NCBI GenBank assembly: GCA_913774355.1
Contig: CAJYGB010000018.1
Coordinates: 372,001-436,000 of the forward strand
Length of the DNA stretch: 64,000 nucleotides
Origin: an uncultured Chryseobacterium sp.
Lineage (GTDB): Bacteria > Bacteroidota > Bacteroidia > Flavobacteriales > Weeksellaceae
Direction of reading: 5' to 3'
The position numbers and the translations under genes are program-made. The notes under the pieces are model-generated. The model saw nothing but the letters and a program-made list of their open reading frames with translations, had not been told where the DNA came from and ran no database searches. Positions within the stretch are counted from its first letter, which is position 1; every line of letters starts with the position of its first letter. This document shows, piece by piece, positions 45,147 to 53,730 of the stretch.

Positions 45147-45680
45147 ATTTTGAACACGGAGCCCACGGAGTTTTTTTTGAATGCGAAACGTTTTTAAGTC
45201 TCACAAAGCCGTTTCACTCACAAGAGATCACAAATATAGATGAGTAAGGAGGAATTTAAGCCTAAAAACTTTTTAACGCTATAGACGCGAAGAATAGTTG
45301 ATACACGAACTGCAGATTTTCCGGTCGCAAAGGCTGAGCTACGTTCGTAAACTTTCAGTTTATATTCAGCAAATGACAGCTGTGGATATTATCCCATTCC
45401 GAATCCTGCATTCTGCATGTTTTTATTTTTAATTTGAAATTTTGAACACGGAGAGCACAGCTTTTTTTGAATGCAAAACGTTTTTAAGTCTCACAGAGCC
45501 GTTTCACTTATAAGAGACCACAAAGGTTTATGATTATTGATGAAAAATATAAATTTATTGTACGGAACTTTGAACGTAGAGGATACCAAGTTTTTTTATT
45601 ACTGAACATTGTAAGTTTCACAAAGCTAGTTCGACAGGCTCGGCATAAACTTTTTCACTTATAAAAGACCGCAAAATTTA
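45147..45680. repeat. Three related direct repeats in a long non-coding gap
   Basis: The region 44964-45771 holds no supportable gene. Two 92-base copies (45147-45238 and 45439-45530) share a run from ttttgaacacggag through cgtttttaagtctcaca to ccgtttcact with few differences. A third, more diverged copy (45567-45680) keeps tttgaac, aagtttcacaaagc and tttttcacttataaaagacc but carries an insert agttcgacaggctcggcat. All are in direct orientation. They look like dispersed intergenic repeats or remnants of one. Confidence 0.65.
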
Positions 45681-45771
45681 TAAAATCATATAGGCTTCAA
45701 ATTGATCAAAATACTTTAATTCAATTTTTATAAGCTGAACTTTAGACTTTGAATCTTAAACTTTAAATAAA

Positions 45772-45795
45772 AACCGGAACATTGCTGCTCCGGTT
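45772..45795 (-). terminator. Intrinsic terminator of the TPR protein gene
   Basis: Seven-base stem aaccgga/tccggtt with an A-rich + side giving a T-rich minus-strand tail, 30 bases past the stop of the TPR gene. Confidence 0.7.
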
Positions 45796-45824
45796 CTTAA
45801 GATATATTTTTGGGTATTCCAAAA

Positions 45825-46862
45825 TTATTTAGCTGGCTGCTTTGCCTGAAGTTCAGCTTCCTTAGCTTTCATTTCATTGAATTTAGCCGTATTCCTTGTG
45901 GTGTTATACATATCTTTCAATGTCTGAACGGCATTGATGTCATTCGGCATAGCCTGATACCATTTTTCGGCATAAGGGATCGCTTTGCTGAACCTTTCCT
46001 TTCTGGCTTCAATCAATTTGGTAGCATCGTCCGGCTTGGTTTTTCTTAAAGCATTGATCTCAGTTACCGCTTTTTCATCATCACCGATGGCAGTGTACAC
46101 GAGGTTTTGGTAAGCGTTTGCAAAATCAGGCTTCAAATCGATGGCTTTCTGGAAAGAAGTCATTGCTTCGCTTGCCGTCGCCGGATTTTTTGACTGAAGC
46201 ACACCTAAGTTATACCAATTGGTAGCATCATTAGGATTTTTAGCCAACTGCTCCTTCAGGTTCTGCATGAATTTATCGGTATTACCTGATGCATACAGCG
46301 CACTCCCTTGGTATTCTTTCAACTTACTACTGTTAGGGAATTTTGCCAATCCTTTCTCAATGATGGCTAAAGCTTCATCATTCTTTTTAGCATTCAGCAA
46401 TAAGGTTGATAAGGTTTCGTATAAATCCTGCTCAACACTTGGAGATTGCTCGGTTTTAAAATCCGTATAATCTTTTGATGAAGTTTTCTTTAACAGTTCC
46501 CAAGTATTTTTATCATAACTGGCTACCTGTCCGGTTTTGTTATCTTTTGCGGTATAAGTGGTTTCAACACCGGTATATCCGGAATTGATCAAATCGGTAT
46601 ATATTTTGGTCGCCTGAGGAATGTCATTTGCCAGTGCGTAATTCAATCCTGCATAGTACATATATACTTTATTGTCCTGCCCGCTTGTTTTCAGGAGGTT
46701 ATAAACATCCATAAACTTAGGTGCTGCCACTGCATAGTTTTTAGCATTGTATGCATCCATTGCAGCTTTATTGGCTTCCTGCAGCTTAGCGTTAACATCA
46801 TCTTTCTGTCCGAAAACAAAGGCAGATGCTACGAAAGCGATACCTAAAATCAGCTTTTTCAT
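45825..46862 (-). CDS. Tetratricopeptide repeat protein, exported
   Basis: About 345 residues from MKKLILGIAFVASAFVFGQ (signal peptide); an ATG two codons upstream is equivalent. TPR units include AMDAYNAKNYAVAAPKFMDV, YYAGLNYALANDIPQATKIY, NWYNLGVLQSKNPATASEAM and AIPYAEKWYQAMPNDINAVQ, with a Lys/Gln-rich C-terminus (AKEAELQAKQ). A scaffold or envelope role is likely. It lies 31 bases downstream of gyrA and could be co-transcribed with it. Confidence 0.88.
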   Translation of the reverse strand: MKKLILGIAFVASAFVFGQKDDVNAKLQEANKAAMDAYNAKNYAVAAPKFMDVYNLLKTSGQDNKVYMYYAGLNYALANDIPQATKIYTDLINSGYTGVETTYTAKDNKTGQVASYDKNTWELLKKTSSKDYTDFKTEQSPSVEQDLYETLSTLLLNAKKNDEALAIIEKGLAKFPNSSKLKEYQGSALYASGNTDKFMQNLKEQLAKNPNDATNWYNLGVLQSKNPATASEAMTSFQKAIDLKPDFANAYQNLVYTAIGDDEKAVTEINALRKTKPDDATKLIEARKERFSKAIPYAEKWYQAMPNDINAVQTLKDMYNTTRNTAKFNEMKAKEAELQAKQPAK

Positions 46863-46893
46863 AATCACTATTTTATATTAATTGATATTTTAT

Positions 46894-49506
46894 TTATTCT
46901 TCTTCAGAATCCGGACCATCCGTCTGCGCATCGGCGTTCTGTTGATCTTCCGGTGCTTCAGCATTATCATCAGGGAAAAGTTCTGCAACTGCCGATACTC
47001 CTTCATCATTCGTAACTTCAGCTCCTTCGTCTTCGGTAATTTCCTCTTCAACATCCTTATCCATTTCTACTTTTGCAATGGCTGCAATTTCGTCATTTTT
47101 CTTAAGATTGATAAGTCGTACGCCCTGTGTATTTCTACCCATTACCCTCATTTCATCCATATTCATGCGAATAGCGACACCGGATTTATTGATGATCATC
47201 AATCCGTCCTCATCGGTTACGTTCTGGATAGCGATCAGGTTTCCGGTCTTTTCGGTAATGTTTAGGGTGATTACCCCTTTTCCGCCTCTGTTGGTTTCCC
47301 TGTAATCCAGTACGGCGGTTCTCTTACCGTATCCTTTCTCAGATACTACAAGGACGGTTTCAGTTTCCAGATCATTCACAACAATCATTCCGATTACCTC
47401 GTCGTTTTCATCCATGCTGATTCCACGAACCCCGATAGATCCTCTTCCTACTTCCCTCACTTTTTCTTCAGGGAAACGGATACATTTACCGTTTTTGGTC
47501 GCAATCATGATCTGAGATGTTCCGTTGGTAAGGTAAGCCCCTAACAATTGGTCATTGTCCCTGATTTCGATAGCATTTACCCCGTTTACCCTCGGTCTTG
47601 AATATGCTTCCAGCGATGTTTTCTTGATCGTACCGTTTTTGGTTACCATCACAACGCTCATCTGGTTTACATATTCGGAATCTTTCAGGTTATTGGTTCT
47701 GATGTATGCTTTGATTTTATCGTCCGGTTCGATGTTAATTAAGTTCTGCACGGCTCTTCCTTTTGCCGTTTTGGAACCTTCCGGAATTTCAAATACCCTC
47801 AGCCAGTAACATCTTCCTTTTTCGGTAAAGAACAGCATATACTGGTGGTTGGTAGCTGAAACGATGTACTCCAGGAAGTCGGCATCCCGTGTGGTGGCCG
47901 CTTTATTTCCTACACCACCCCTGCTCTGGATTTTATATTCGGAAAGTGAAGTTCTTTTGATATATCCGGCATGGGAAATCGTAAGCACTACGGATTCGTT
48001 CGGGATGATGTCTTCGATAGACATTTCACCGCCTGAATAATCGATTTCCGTTCTTCTTTCGTCGCCATATTTTTCTTTTACTTCAATTAATTCATCCTTG
48101 ATGATCTGGAATCTTCTCGGTTCGTTGGCCAGGATATCTTCCAAATCAGCAATTTCTTTCATGATCGAATCGTATTCATCACGGATCTTATCCAGCTCCA
48201 TTCCGGTAAGACGGGCCAGACGGAGATCAAGGATAGCCTGCGCCTGAAGCTCGGAGAGTTCAAATGCCTCAATAAGTCCTTCTTTCGCAGCCTGCGGATT
48301 GGAAGAGTGACGAATAATGGAGATGGCTTTGTCCAAAGCATCCTGAGATCCGATCACTTTCATGAATCCTTCCAGGATGTGTGCTCTTTCTTTTGCTTTT
48401 CTGAGCTCGAACTGTGTTCTTCGTACGATTACTTCATGCCTGTGCTCCACGAAATGGTGGATGATATCTTTCAGGTTCAGCTGTTCCGGTCTTCCGTGAA
48501 CCAACGCAATGTTATTTACACTGAAAGAAGTCTGAAGTGCCGTATATTTATATAATAAGTTCAGGACTACATTTGGGATCGCATCGTTTTTCAATTCGTA
48601 AACGATACGAAGCCCGCTTCTGTCCGATTCATCCCTGATTTCGTAAATTCCCGGAATTTTTTCTTCTTTAACAAGCTCTGCCGTTCTGGCGATCATTTCC
48701 GCTTTGTTTACCTGGTAAGGAATTTCATTTACGATGATGGCATTCCTGTTTCCGATTTCTTCGAAAGCAACCTTGGCCCTCAACACGACTCTTCCTCTTC
48801 CGGTATGGAAAGCATCCCTTACTCCGTCGTAACCGTAAATGATTCCGCCGGTAGGGAAATCCGGAGCAATGATGTGCTGCATCAGCTCATCGATGGTAAT
48901 TTCTTTATTGTCGATATAAGCGCAGATGGCATCCACCGATTCCGAAAGGTTGTGCGGCGCCATGTTCGTGGCCATTCCTACAGCAATACCGGAGGTTCCG
49001 TTTACCAGCAGGTTAGGGATTTTGGAAGGCAAAACCGTTGGCTCCTGTAAACTGTCGTCGAAGTTATTCTGGAAATCTACCGTTTCCTTGTCTAGATCGG
49101 AAAGGATATCATCGGAAATCTTTTTCAGTCTTGCTTCGGTATAACGCATGGCTGCAGGCGGGTCACCATCCATGGAACCGAAATTTCCCTGCCCGTCTAC
49201 CTGAGGGTAACGGAGGCTCCAGTCCTGAGCCATCCTTACCATCGCATCATATACAGAGGAGTCTCCGTGCGGGTGATACTTACCCAAAACGTCTCCAACA
49301 ATTCTCGCAGATTTTAAGTATTTTCTATTAGAAAAAACCCCTAATCCATACATACCGTAAAGCACTCTTCTATGAACGGGTTTCAGGCCGTCTCTTACAT
49401 CGGGTAGCGCTCTTGAAACGATAACCGACATCGAATAATCGATATAAGACGACTTCATTTCATCAACAATGTTGATAGGAATCAGTCTTTCTCCTTCTTT
49501 TTGCAT
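46894..49506 (-). CDS. gyrA: DNA gyrase subunit A
   Basis: An 870-residue type II topoisomerase subunit that cuts and rejoins DNA. I start at [13 protein letters not shown] (49506); two codons further upstream is possible. Winged-helix/tower segments [20 protein letters not shown] and [10 protein letters not shown] (catalytic Tyr in RYTEAR) are followed by a coiled coil with leucine-rich TGMELDKI, then the C-terminal pinwheel with repeated blades ([18 protein letters not shown] as the GyrA-box-like motif) and a long acidic tail. At the quinolone-determining loop it reads [12 protein letters not shown]: Ser and Asp at the positions equivalent to E. coli 83 and 87, i.e. the susceptible state. 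Confidence 0.97.
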   Translation of the reverse strand: MQKEGERLIPINIVDEMKSSYIDYSMSVIVSRALPDVRDGLKPVHRRVLYGMYGLGVFSNRKYLKSARIVGDVLGKYHPHGDSSVYDAMVRMAQDWSLRYPQVDGQGNFGSMDGDPPAAMRYTEARLKKISDDILSDLDKETVDFQNNFDDSLQEPTVLPSKIPNLLVNGTSGIAVGMATNMAPHNLSESVDAICAYIDNKEITIDELMQHIIAPDFPTGGIIYGYDGVRDAFHTGRGRVVLRAKVAFEEIGNRNAIIVNEIPYQVNKAEMIARTAELVKEEKIPGIYEIRDESDRSGLRIVYELKNDAIPNVVLNLLYKYTALQTSFSVNNIALVHGRPEQLNLKDIIHHFVEHRHEVIVRRTQFELRKAKERAHILEGFMKVIGSQDALDKAISIIRHSSNPQAAKEGLIEAFELSELQAQAILDLRLARLTGMELDKIRDEYDSIMKEIADLEDILANEPRRFQIIKDELIEVKEKYGDERRTEIDYSGGEMSIEDIIPNESVVLTISHAGYIKRTSLSEYKIQSRGGVGNKAATTRDADFLEYIVSATNHQYMLFFTEKGRCYWLRVFEIPEGSKTAKGRAVQNLINIEPDDKIKAYIRTNNLKDSEYVNQMSVVMVTKNGTIKKTSLEAYSRPRVNGVNAIEIRDNDQLLGAYLTNGTSQIMIATKNGKCIRFPEEKVREVGRGSIGVRGISMDENDEVIGMIVVNDLETETVLVVSEKGYGKRTAVLDYRETNRGGKGVITLNITEKTGNLIAIQNVTDEDGLMIINKSGVAIRMNMDEMRVMGRNTQGVRLINLKKNDEIAAIAKVEMDKDVEEEITEDEGAEVTNDEGVSAVAELFPDDNAEAPEDQQNADAQTDGPDSEEE

Positions 49507-49654
49507 AAACAAATTTATTATAATGATATTCAGCCCCTTAAAAGTACGTCTGAAAATTATTTATTTCCCTTTTTTAATAACGGGCTAATTTACGAAAATT
49601 TTGTCGATTTTTGCGGTAAAATTTATCCAAAGAATCTTAAAAATTCATAAAAAT

Positions 49655-49969
49655 ATGAGCGTATTAAGCATAACTTTTCACTGTACGAAAAACCGTCTGG
49701 AAGAATGGCAAAATTACATGGATGAAACCCTGGTTTTGATGACGGAAAACCTGATGGATGTCAGCCAGTATATCCTTTCAGAGGTGCACAGCGACTATAT
49801 TGAGGAAGGTAAGAATTACAACCTTCTTCTTATTTTTGAAAATGATGAACTTCGCGAAGATTTTATTAAAAGCGAAATGGAGAATATTGCAGAAAGGGTC
49901 GAACTGAAATTCGGTCAGGAAGTCATGATCTTTAATACTTTCCTGAATCCGAAGAAGATGAAATTGTAA
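49655..49969 (+). CDS. DUF4286 family protein
   Basis: About 104 residues from MSVLSITFHCTKN (ATG 49655). A ferredoxin-like alpha/beta pattern (VLSITFHC, LLLIFENDELREDF, ELKFGQEVMIFNTFLNPKK) matches the DUF4286 family, common in Flavobacteriia and of unknown function. A 54-base in-frame extension upstream begins at ATG 49601 but has no family match. Divergent from gyrA. Confidence 0.85.
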   Translation: MSVLSITFHCTKNRLEEWQNYMDETLVLMTENLMDVSQYILSEVHSDYIEEGKNYNLLLIFENDELREDFIKSEMENIAERVELKFGQEVMIFNTFLNPKKMKL

Positions 49970-49990
49970 ATAAGCCTGAGATTGAAACAA

Positions 49991-50209
49991 AGGTTATAAG
50001 AGCCTGTTTAAATTTACCTTTTATATTTTAACATTAAGAATTTAAGGCATTTTAGGTTAAAAAATCAATATGTCGGTTGCCCGGCAATATTCAATTAAAT
50101 CAATTGAAATCATCGTATTAAAGTGAAGAATAAACAAAGTTTATTTAATTCAGAAAATTAAGAGAAATGACGGAAAGTTTGCTGAATTAAAATTTAAAAC
50201 AGGTTATAA
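49991..50209. repeat. Possible MITE-like element
   Basis: The gap between the DUF4286 gene and the Pro-rich lipoprotein gene contains agcctgtttaaattt (50001-50015) and, in the opposite orientation, aaatttaaaacaggtt (50190-50205), a near-perfect inverted pair. aggttataa occurs directly at both outer edges (49991-49999 and 50201-50209). About 200 bases with no gene lie inside. This resembles a small non-autonomous transposable element, though the direct repeat partly overlaps the right arm. Confidence 0.45.
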
Positions 50210-50220
50210 AACTATTAAAA

Positions 50221-50249
50221 AATTCCCGGAGCAAAAAGTTCCGGGAATT
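50221..50249 (-). terminator. Intrinsic terminator of the Pro-rich lipoprotein gene
   Basis: Perfect ten-base stem aattcccgga/tccgggaatt with a nine-base loop; the minus strand continues with a T run. It lies eight bases past the stop codon. Confidence 0.85.
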
Positions 50250-50257
50250 TTCATTCG

Positions 50258-50446
50258 TTATGATTTCTTATTCATCGATTTTCTGTCAAAAATAAGATCT
50301 GTCTTGGCACTGCCGAAATTTTTATCCATCATCCCATGGGGTCTTCTTGGAGATTCCGGCGGTCTCGGCGGTCTTGGTGGCGGATGACAGGCACTGGTTG
50401 CATACGCCAAAACAAAGACTCCGAAAATTTTAAGTAAAGATTTCAT
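50258..50446 (-). CDS. Small Pro/Arg-rich lipoprotein
   Basis: 62 residues: signal MKSLLKIFGVFVLAYATSAC with a lipobox Cys20, then HPPPRPPRPPESPRRPHG and a charged tail. A terminator directly follows and an upstream motif is shared with the next gene, both of which support it being real. The N-terminus resembles that of the His/Tyr-rich gene (MKxLxKxxGxxVxxxxxxA), suggesting duplication followed by divergence of the mature part. No known function. Confidence 0.6.
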   Translation of the reverse strand: MKSLLKIFGVFVLAYATSACHPPPRPPRPPESPRRPHGMMDKNFGSAKTDLIFDRKSMNKKS

Positions 50447-50479
50447 ATCATTTTATTTTTTGGTTCGGTATATAGTAAT

Positions 50480-50496
50480 CAATGGCAATGCCAATG
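50480..50496 (-). promoter_or_regulatory. Upstream motif shared by two small secreted protein genes (copy 1)
   Basis: On the minus strand this reads cattggcattgccattg, 34 bases before the ATG of the Pro-rich lipoprotein gene. A closely similar sequence (13 of 16 bases) stands at the same distance before the His/Tyr-rich gene. It could be a common operator, a leader element or part of a duplication. Confidence 0.45.
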
Positions 50497-50557
50497 TTAT
50501 TTTTTAAGGCAAATCAAATAAAAAAGCACTGAATCTTCGTCAGCGCTAATGATGTCT

Positions 50558-50836
50558 CTATCGATGTCTTACAACCACCACAGGTCTGTTGTAATAAACC
50601 CGGTGAGGCCTTGAGTAGTAATGGTGTCTTACAGGCCTGTAATAGTGCCTTTTATAATAATGTCCGTTTGGCCTGCGGTATTTCACTTTCTTGTAATGTG
50701 GCCTGTGCGGTCTATGGTAATGATGTTTTTTCGGTCCGTGGCCACGACCATGGCCCCACTGGACCGGTGCAGCCTGGGAATACGCCAGGGAAAAAACAAA
50801 AACAAGTAATCCTAAAAATTTAGTAAGCACCTTCAT
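50558..50836 (-). CDS. Small secreted His/Tyr/Arg-rich protein
   Basis: 92 residues with a clear signal peptide (MKVLTKFLGLLVFVFSLAYS) and a mature part of almost only His, Tyr, Arg, Pro and Lys in loose HYYxRP repeats (GHYYKRHYYRPVRHHYYSRP), ending VVVVRHR. The composition suggests metal, polyanion or mineral surface binding; no family recognised. The paired upstream motif and similar leader link it to the Pro-rich lipoprotein. Confidence 0.7.
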   Translation of the reverse strand: MKVLTKFLGLLVFVFSLAYSQAAPVQWGHGRGHGPKKHHYHRPHRPHYKKVKYRRPNGHYYKRHYYRPVRHHYYSRPHRVYYNRPVVVVRHR

Positions 50837-50871
50837 AATATATTATTTTCAAATTACAAGATGAAATGCAG

Positions 50872-50887
50872 CAATAGCGATGCCGAT
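50872..50887 (-). promoter_or_regulatory. Upstream motif shared by two small secreted protein genes (copy 2)
   Basis: Minus strand atcggcatcgctattg, 36 bases before the ATG of the His/Tyr-rich gene; pairs with the copy at 50480-50496 under the consensus ATYGGCATYGCYATTG. Confidence 0.45.
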
Positions 50888-51112
50888 AAAATTTTACGGA
50901 TAAATTTTTCACATTTTTTAAGGAATTTTATTACTTTTTTGAATTTATAATACAGCTTGGTGTTTATTATTATTCATCAGCTTCTTTTTCAAAAGGATTC
51001 CTGATTTTTACTAAAAGACACTAATCTTTCAAAATAAAAACGATCAATTGCCCATATTCCATAATTTCAAGAATATTTATTTCATGGATCTCATACTGTG
51101 CAGAATTTTACT

Positions 51113-51120
51113 TACTTTTG
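51113..51120 (+). promoter_or_regulatory. Candidate -7 element in the 50837-51180 gap
   Basis: tacttttg matches TAnnTTTG and lies 60 bases before the lipoprotein gene at 51181. No -33 TTG. Apart from this element and the motif at 50872 the 344-base gap is AT-rich, with nothing else recognisable. Confidence 0.4.
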
Positions 51121-51180
51121 GCTTCAAGTAACTTTCCGTTTGTAACTTCACAATTTTAAATCATTTAACCTAGTTTTACC

Positions 51181-51744
51181 ATGAAAAAATTATTTTTTTG
51201 CCTGAGTATTTTTCTTTTTCTTTTCAGCTGTACGAAAAAAGATGCCGGACCTAATGTAACAGGCGCGGATGCCGAAATAAGTAAAGTGCTGGAAAAGTTT
51301 TATGAGGCTTATGGTAAATCAAGTGAAACCCTTTACAGCAAACCTATTGCAGAAGATGTATTCACTCCGGAAATCAAAAATGAAATTGAGGAAATCATCA
51401 GTGCTTCGAGAAAAGATATGGAACGTATCAGGAAAAGTGCACATCCGGAAGATAAACCTCTCATTTTGGAAGGATCGGTTTTTACCAGCCTTTATGAGGG
51501 ATATACCCAATATAAAATCAATTCCATAAAGATTAGAGATTTAAAGCCGGAAGTAAAGATTGCCGACGTAACTGTAGGATTTGAAAACGCTTCCGTTTCA
51601 CCGAAAATACAATGGTCTGAAAACGTACATCTGGTCAATTCCCCTGGCAACACATGGAGAATCGACAACATCACTTTTGATAAGATAGCACAGGTGAAAG
51701 ATCTGAAGACAAGACTGAATGATCTTCGTGCAGAATTTAAATAG
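51181..51744 (+). CDS. Lipoprotein with NTF2-like (DUF3828-type) features
   Basis: 187 residues: MKKLFFCLSIFLFLFSC is a lipoprotein signal (Cys17). The mature part (ISKVLEKFYEAYGKSSETLY, then strands GSVFTSLYEGYTQYKINSIK and VHLVNSPGNTWRIDNITF) looks like a small cone-shaped NTF2-like domain as in DUF3828 proteins. This is fold-level resemblance only; no ligand is known. It is transcribed alone, ended by the hairpin at 51878. Confidence 0.68.
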   Translation: MKKLFFCLSIFLFLFSCTKKDAGPNVTGADAEISKVLEKFYEAYGKSSETLYSKPIAEDVFTPEIKNEIEEIISASRKDMERIRKSAHPEDKPLILEGSVFTSLYEGYTQYKINSIKIRDLKPEVKIADVTVGFENASVSPKIQWSENVHLVNSPGNTWRIDNITFDKIAQVKDLKTRLNDLRAEFK

Positions 51745-51877
51745 GATAAGTCAGAATATATGGGCTGGAAGTGGGATTCAGTATACCGAAGTTTTTTCTT
51801 TCAAAAACAACCGCTGATTATATTATCTCCGTAAAATTTTTTATTTAAATAAATATACCATCAAAATTATATAGAAC

Positions 51878-51903
51878 AAGGCTGCCACCATCAGGCAGCC
51901 TTT
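51878..51903 (+). terminator. Intrinsic terminator of the NTF2-like lipoprotein gene
   Basis: Nine-base stem aaggctgcc/ggcagcctt with a seven-base loop. The T tail is short, so efficiency is uncertain. Confidence 0.6.
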
Positions 51904-51945
51904 GCAATTATAGGCATTGAACAATCGGAAATTCGCTGCAAATAA

Positions 51946-51976
51946 ACAAAGCCACACAGAATCTGCATGGCTTTGT
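51946..51976. terminator. Hairpin terminator of the TonB-C-like gene
   Basis: acaaagcca (51946-51954) pairs with tggctttgt (51968-51976); the minus strand continues tttatttgc. It ends the gene at 51998 and may also stop + strand transcripts. Confidence 0.7.
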
Positions 51977-51997
51977 ACAAAAATTTATGAATGTTTT

Positions 51998-52405
51998 TTA
52001 TCTGTTGTCAATTTCTACTGTTACAGGCATTACATAAGTATATGCAACCAGATTACTATCATTAAGTTTACTGCGGTCTACTTTATAATCAAGTTCGCTT
52101 AAAACCATTTCAATCTCTTTACTTACGCTTTTGCAATCGCCACTGGAATGTACATTTACAATTTTTCCCTTTTTAGATATATCAAACTTAACAATAGAGT
52201 TCACTATCCCCTGCTTATAATCGGTATTGGTAAAATCGAAGTTATCCATCAAACGGGTTCTGATATCATTAAAAGTATCGCTTTTACTAAGCTGAATTTC
52301 CTGAATGGTATTATCGGTATTGGTTTGCGCTTTTGCTGTATTCATCACTGTCATACATCCGAAAGCAAATAAGGAAACGATATATATCTGAATTTTATTT
52401 TTCAT
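51998..52405 (-). CDS. Exported protein with TonB C-terminal-like domain
   Basis: 135 residues with a signal peptide (MKNKIQIYIVSLFAFGCMTV..., cleavage near NTAKA). The mature part (GIVNSIVKFDISKKGKIVNV, then DCKSVSKEIEMVLSELDYKV) follows the strand-helix-strand pattern of TonB_C/energy-transducer domains that Bacteroidota often encode singly. It lacks a transmembrane anchor and Pro-rich spacer, so it is not a full TonB. Function unassigned. Confidence 0.65.
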   Translation of the reverse strand: MKNKIQIYIVSLFAFGCMTVMNTAKAQTNTDNTIQEIQLSKSDTFNDIRTRLMDNFDFTNTDYKQGIVNSIVKFDISKKGKIVNVHSSGDCKSVSKEIEMVLSELDYKVDRSKLNDSNLVAYTYVMPVTVEIDNR

Positions 52406-52609
52406 AAGTCTTTGGTTTTAAATATTATATTACAGTTATTTTTTATTTCTTAACCAAATTTATTAAAAATATTAATACTAAATTCATATTCGGTTAACAT
52501 TAAGTTAACATTAAAATTTAAATATTTGATTTCCAATATGATAATTTTTAAAATAAGTACAAAATTTAATATTGGAAGTGTTATATTACAGTGAATAGAC
52601 TAGAAAAAT

Positions 52610-53044
52610 CTATTTTTTAACTACGAACGCTTTACCTTTATATATTACTAAATACCAGAAAATAAAAACGCATAGAACGGAGAACAGAATATTTTCGATC
52701 TTAAAAAAGCCAAAAACATTCATTAAAATCAGTCGATTAACTGAGTAAGACAGCAAAATCTGAAGCGTTACAAGCAAAATCAGCAGCATTGATCTTTTCA
52801 GCCTATTTTTTAAATAATTAAAAATTGATGCCCCTATTAACGAAAAAAGCAGGAAATAAATAATCCACCAGAATGAAACTCTAAAAACCCCAAAGCCAAA
52901 AGAACCTTCAGCATCTCTATGAAAATAGGTGAGATCATCAAATCCTGAATTTACATTGTAGATCATAAATAAATATTCTTTGACTGCTAAAAGTAAATTG
53001 AGAAGCAAGAGAAAGATGAAATTAGAGATGATGAGTTTTTTCAT
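52610..53044 (-). CDS. Integral membrane protein, unknown
   Basis: 144 residues with four hydrophobic helices (FIFLLLLNLLLAVKEYLFMI, WWIIYFLLFSLIGASIFNYL, MLLILLVTLQILLSYSV, ILFSVLCVFIFWYLVIY). No recognised family. It is separated from the next genes by 77 and about 200 AT-rich bases and is probably a single-gene unit. Confidence 0.65.
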   Translation of the reverse strand: MKKLIISNFIFLLLLNLLLAVKEYLFMIYNVNSGFDDLTYFHRDAEGSFGFGVFRVSFWWIIYFLLFSLIGASIFNYLKNRLKRSMLLILLVTLQILLSYSVNRLILMNVFGFFKIENILFSVLCVFIFWYLVIYKGKAFVVKK

Positions 53045-53121
53045 AGCTGGTTAGTTTAGATGTATAAAAATAAAAAAAGAATCTGCTTTCACAAATTCTT
53101 TTCTATAACTAAGTTCGTATT

Positions 53122-53721
53122 TTAAAGTCCTTCGATAATTCTTTTATTTTCCAGTTCATCAATGATGAATCTTGCATCACTCTCACTAATATATTTCATC
53201 TCATACAGCCAATGAATTCTGCTTATCTGTGTATGAACAGGAATCAGATTATCTACCTTGTAATATTCTTTCAGGAAAAATTGTTTTTTACTTTCTTTTA
53301 TATTTGATATAAAACGATCTACTTCGCTCATTTCTTTTTTTGTATAAGAAAAAATCAGTGGTTTGGAAGCCGTAATACTTTTAGCATTCTCCTTTCTGAA
53401 TTCGTTATTACATAGTGCCGTAACAATAAGAGAAGGAAACAATGCGGCTATAAATACAATTATGCCCATCTTTTGAGACAGCTCGTATCCTTCATTGATC
53501 ACAATAGTTAATAATATCGAATTAAAAAGCATTGAAATAACGATTCCGATCAAAACAGGATCTTTCTTTTTCCTAAACACAGCTTCATCAAATTGAATAT
53601 CAGGAAAATAAACTTTATATTCATTTATTTCTTTTGTAAAATTATTTTTGACAAAAACCCCATCCTCCTGAATTTCAAAATATTTTGAATTCCGTCCGTC
53701 CTTTTGTGTTAATGTTTCCAT
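53122..53721 (-). CDS. Membrane-anchored protein, unknown
   Basis: 199 residues. A soluble N-terminal region (GRNSKYFEIQEDGVFVKN) is followed by two transmembrane helices (VLIGIVISMLFNSILLTIVI, MGIIVFIAALFPSLIVTALC) and a C-terminal soluble helical region (YLY-type: IHWLYEMKYISESDARFIID). No family recognised. It begins nine bases downstream of uvrA and is probably expressed with it. Confidence 0.68.
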   Translation of the reverse strand: METLTQKDGRNSKYFEIQEDGVFVKNNFTKEINEYKVYFPDIQFDEAVFRKKKDPVLIGIVISMLFNSILLTIVINEGYELSQKMGIIVFIAALFPSLIVTALCNNEFRKENAKSITASKPLIFSYTKKEMSEVDRFISNIKESKKQFFLKEYYKVDNLIPVHTQISRIHWLYEMKYISESDARFIIDELENKRIIEGL

Positions 53722-53730
53722 CTTTAAATA

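Noticed and set aside
50611..50823. + strand frames opposite the His/Tyr-rich gene
   Set aside because: The minus strand gives a clean signal peptide and repeats; the + reading is its mirror.
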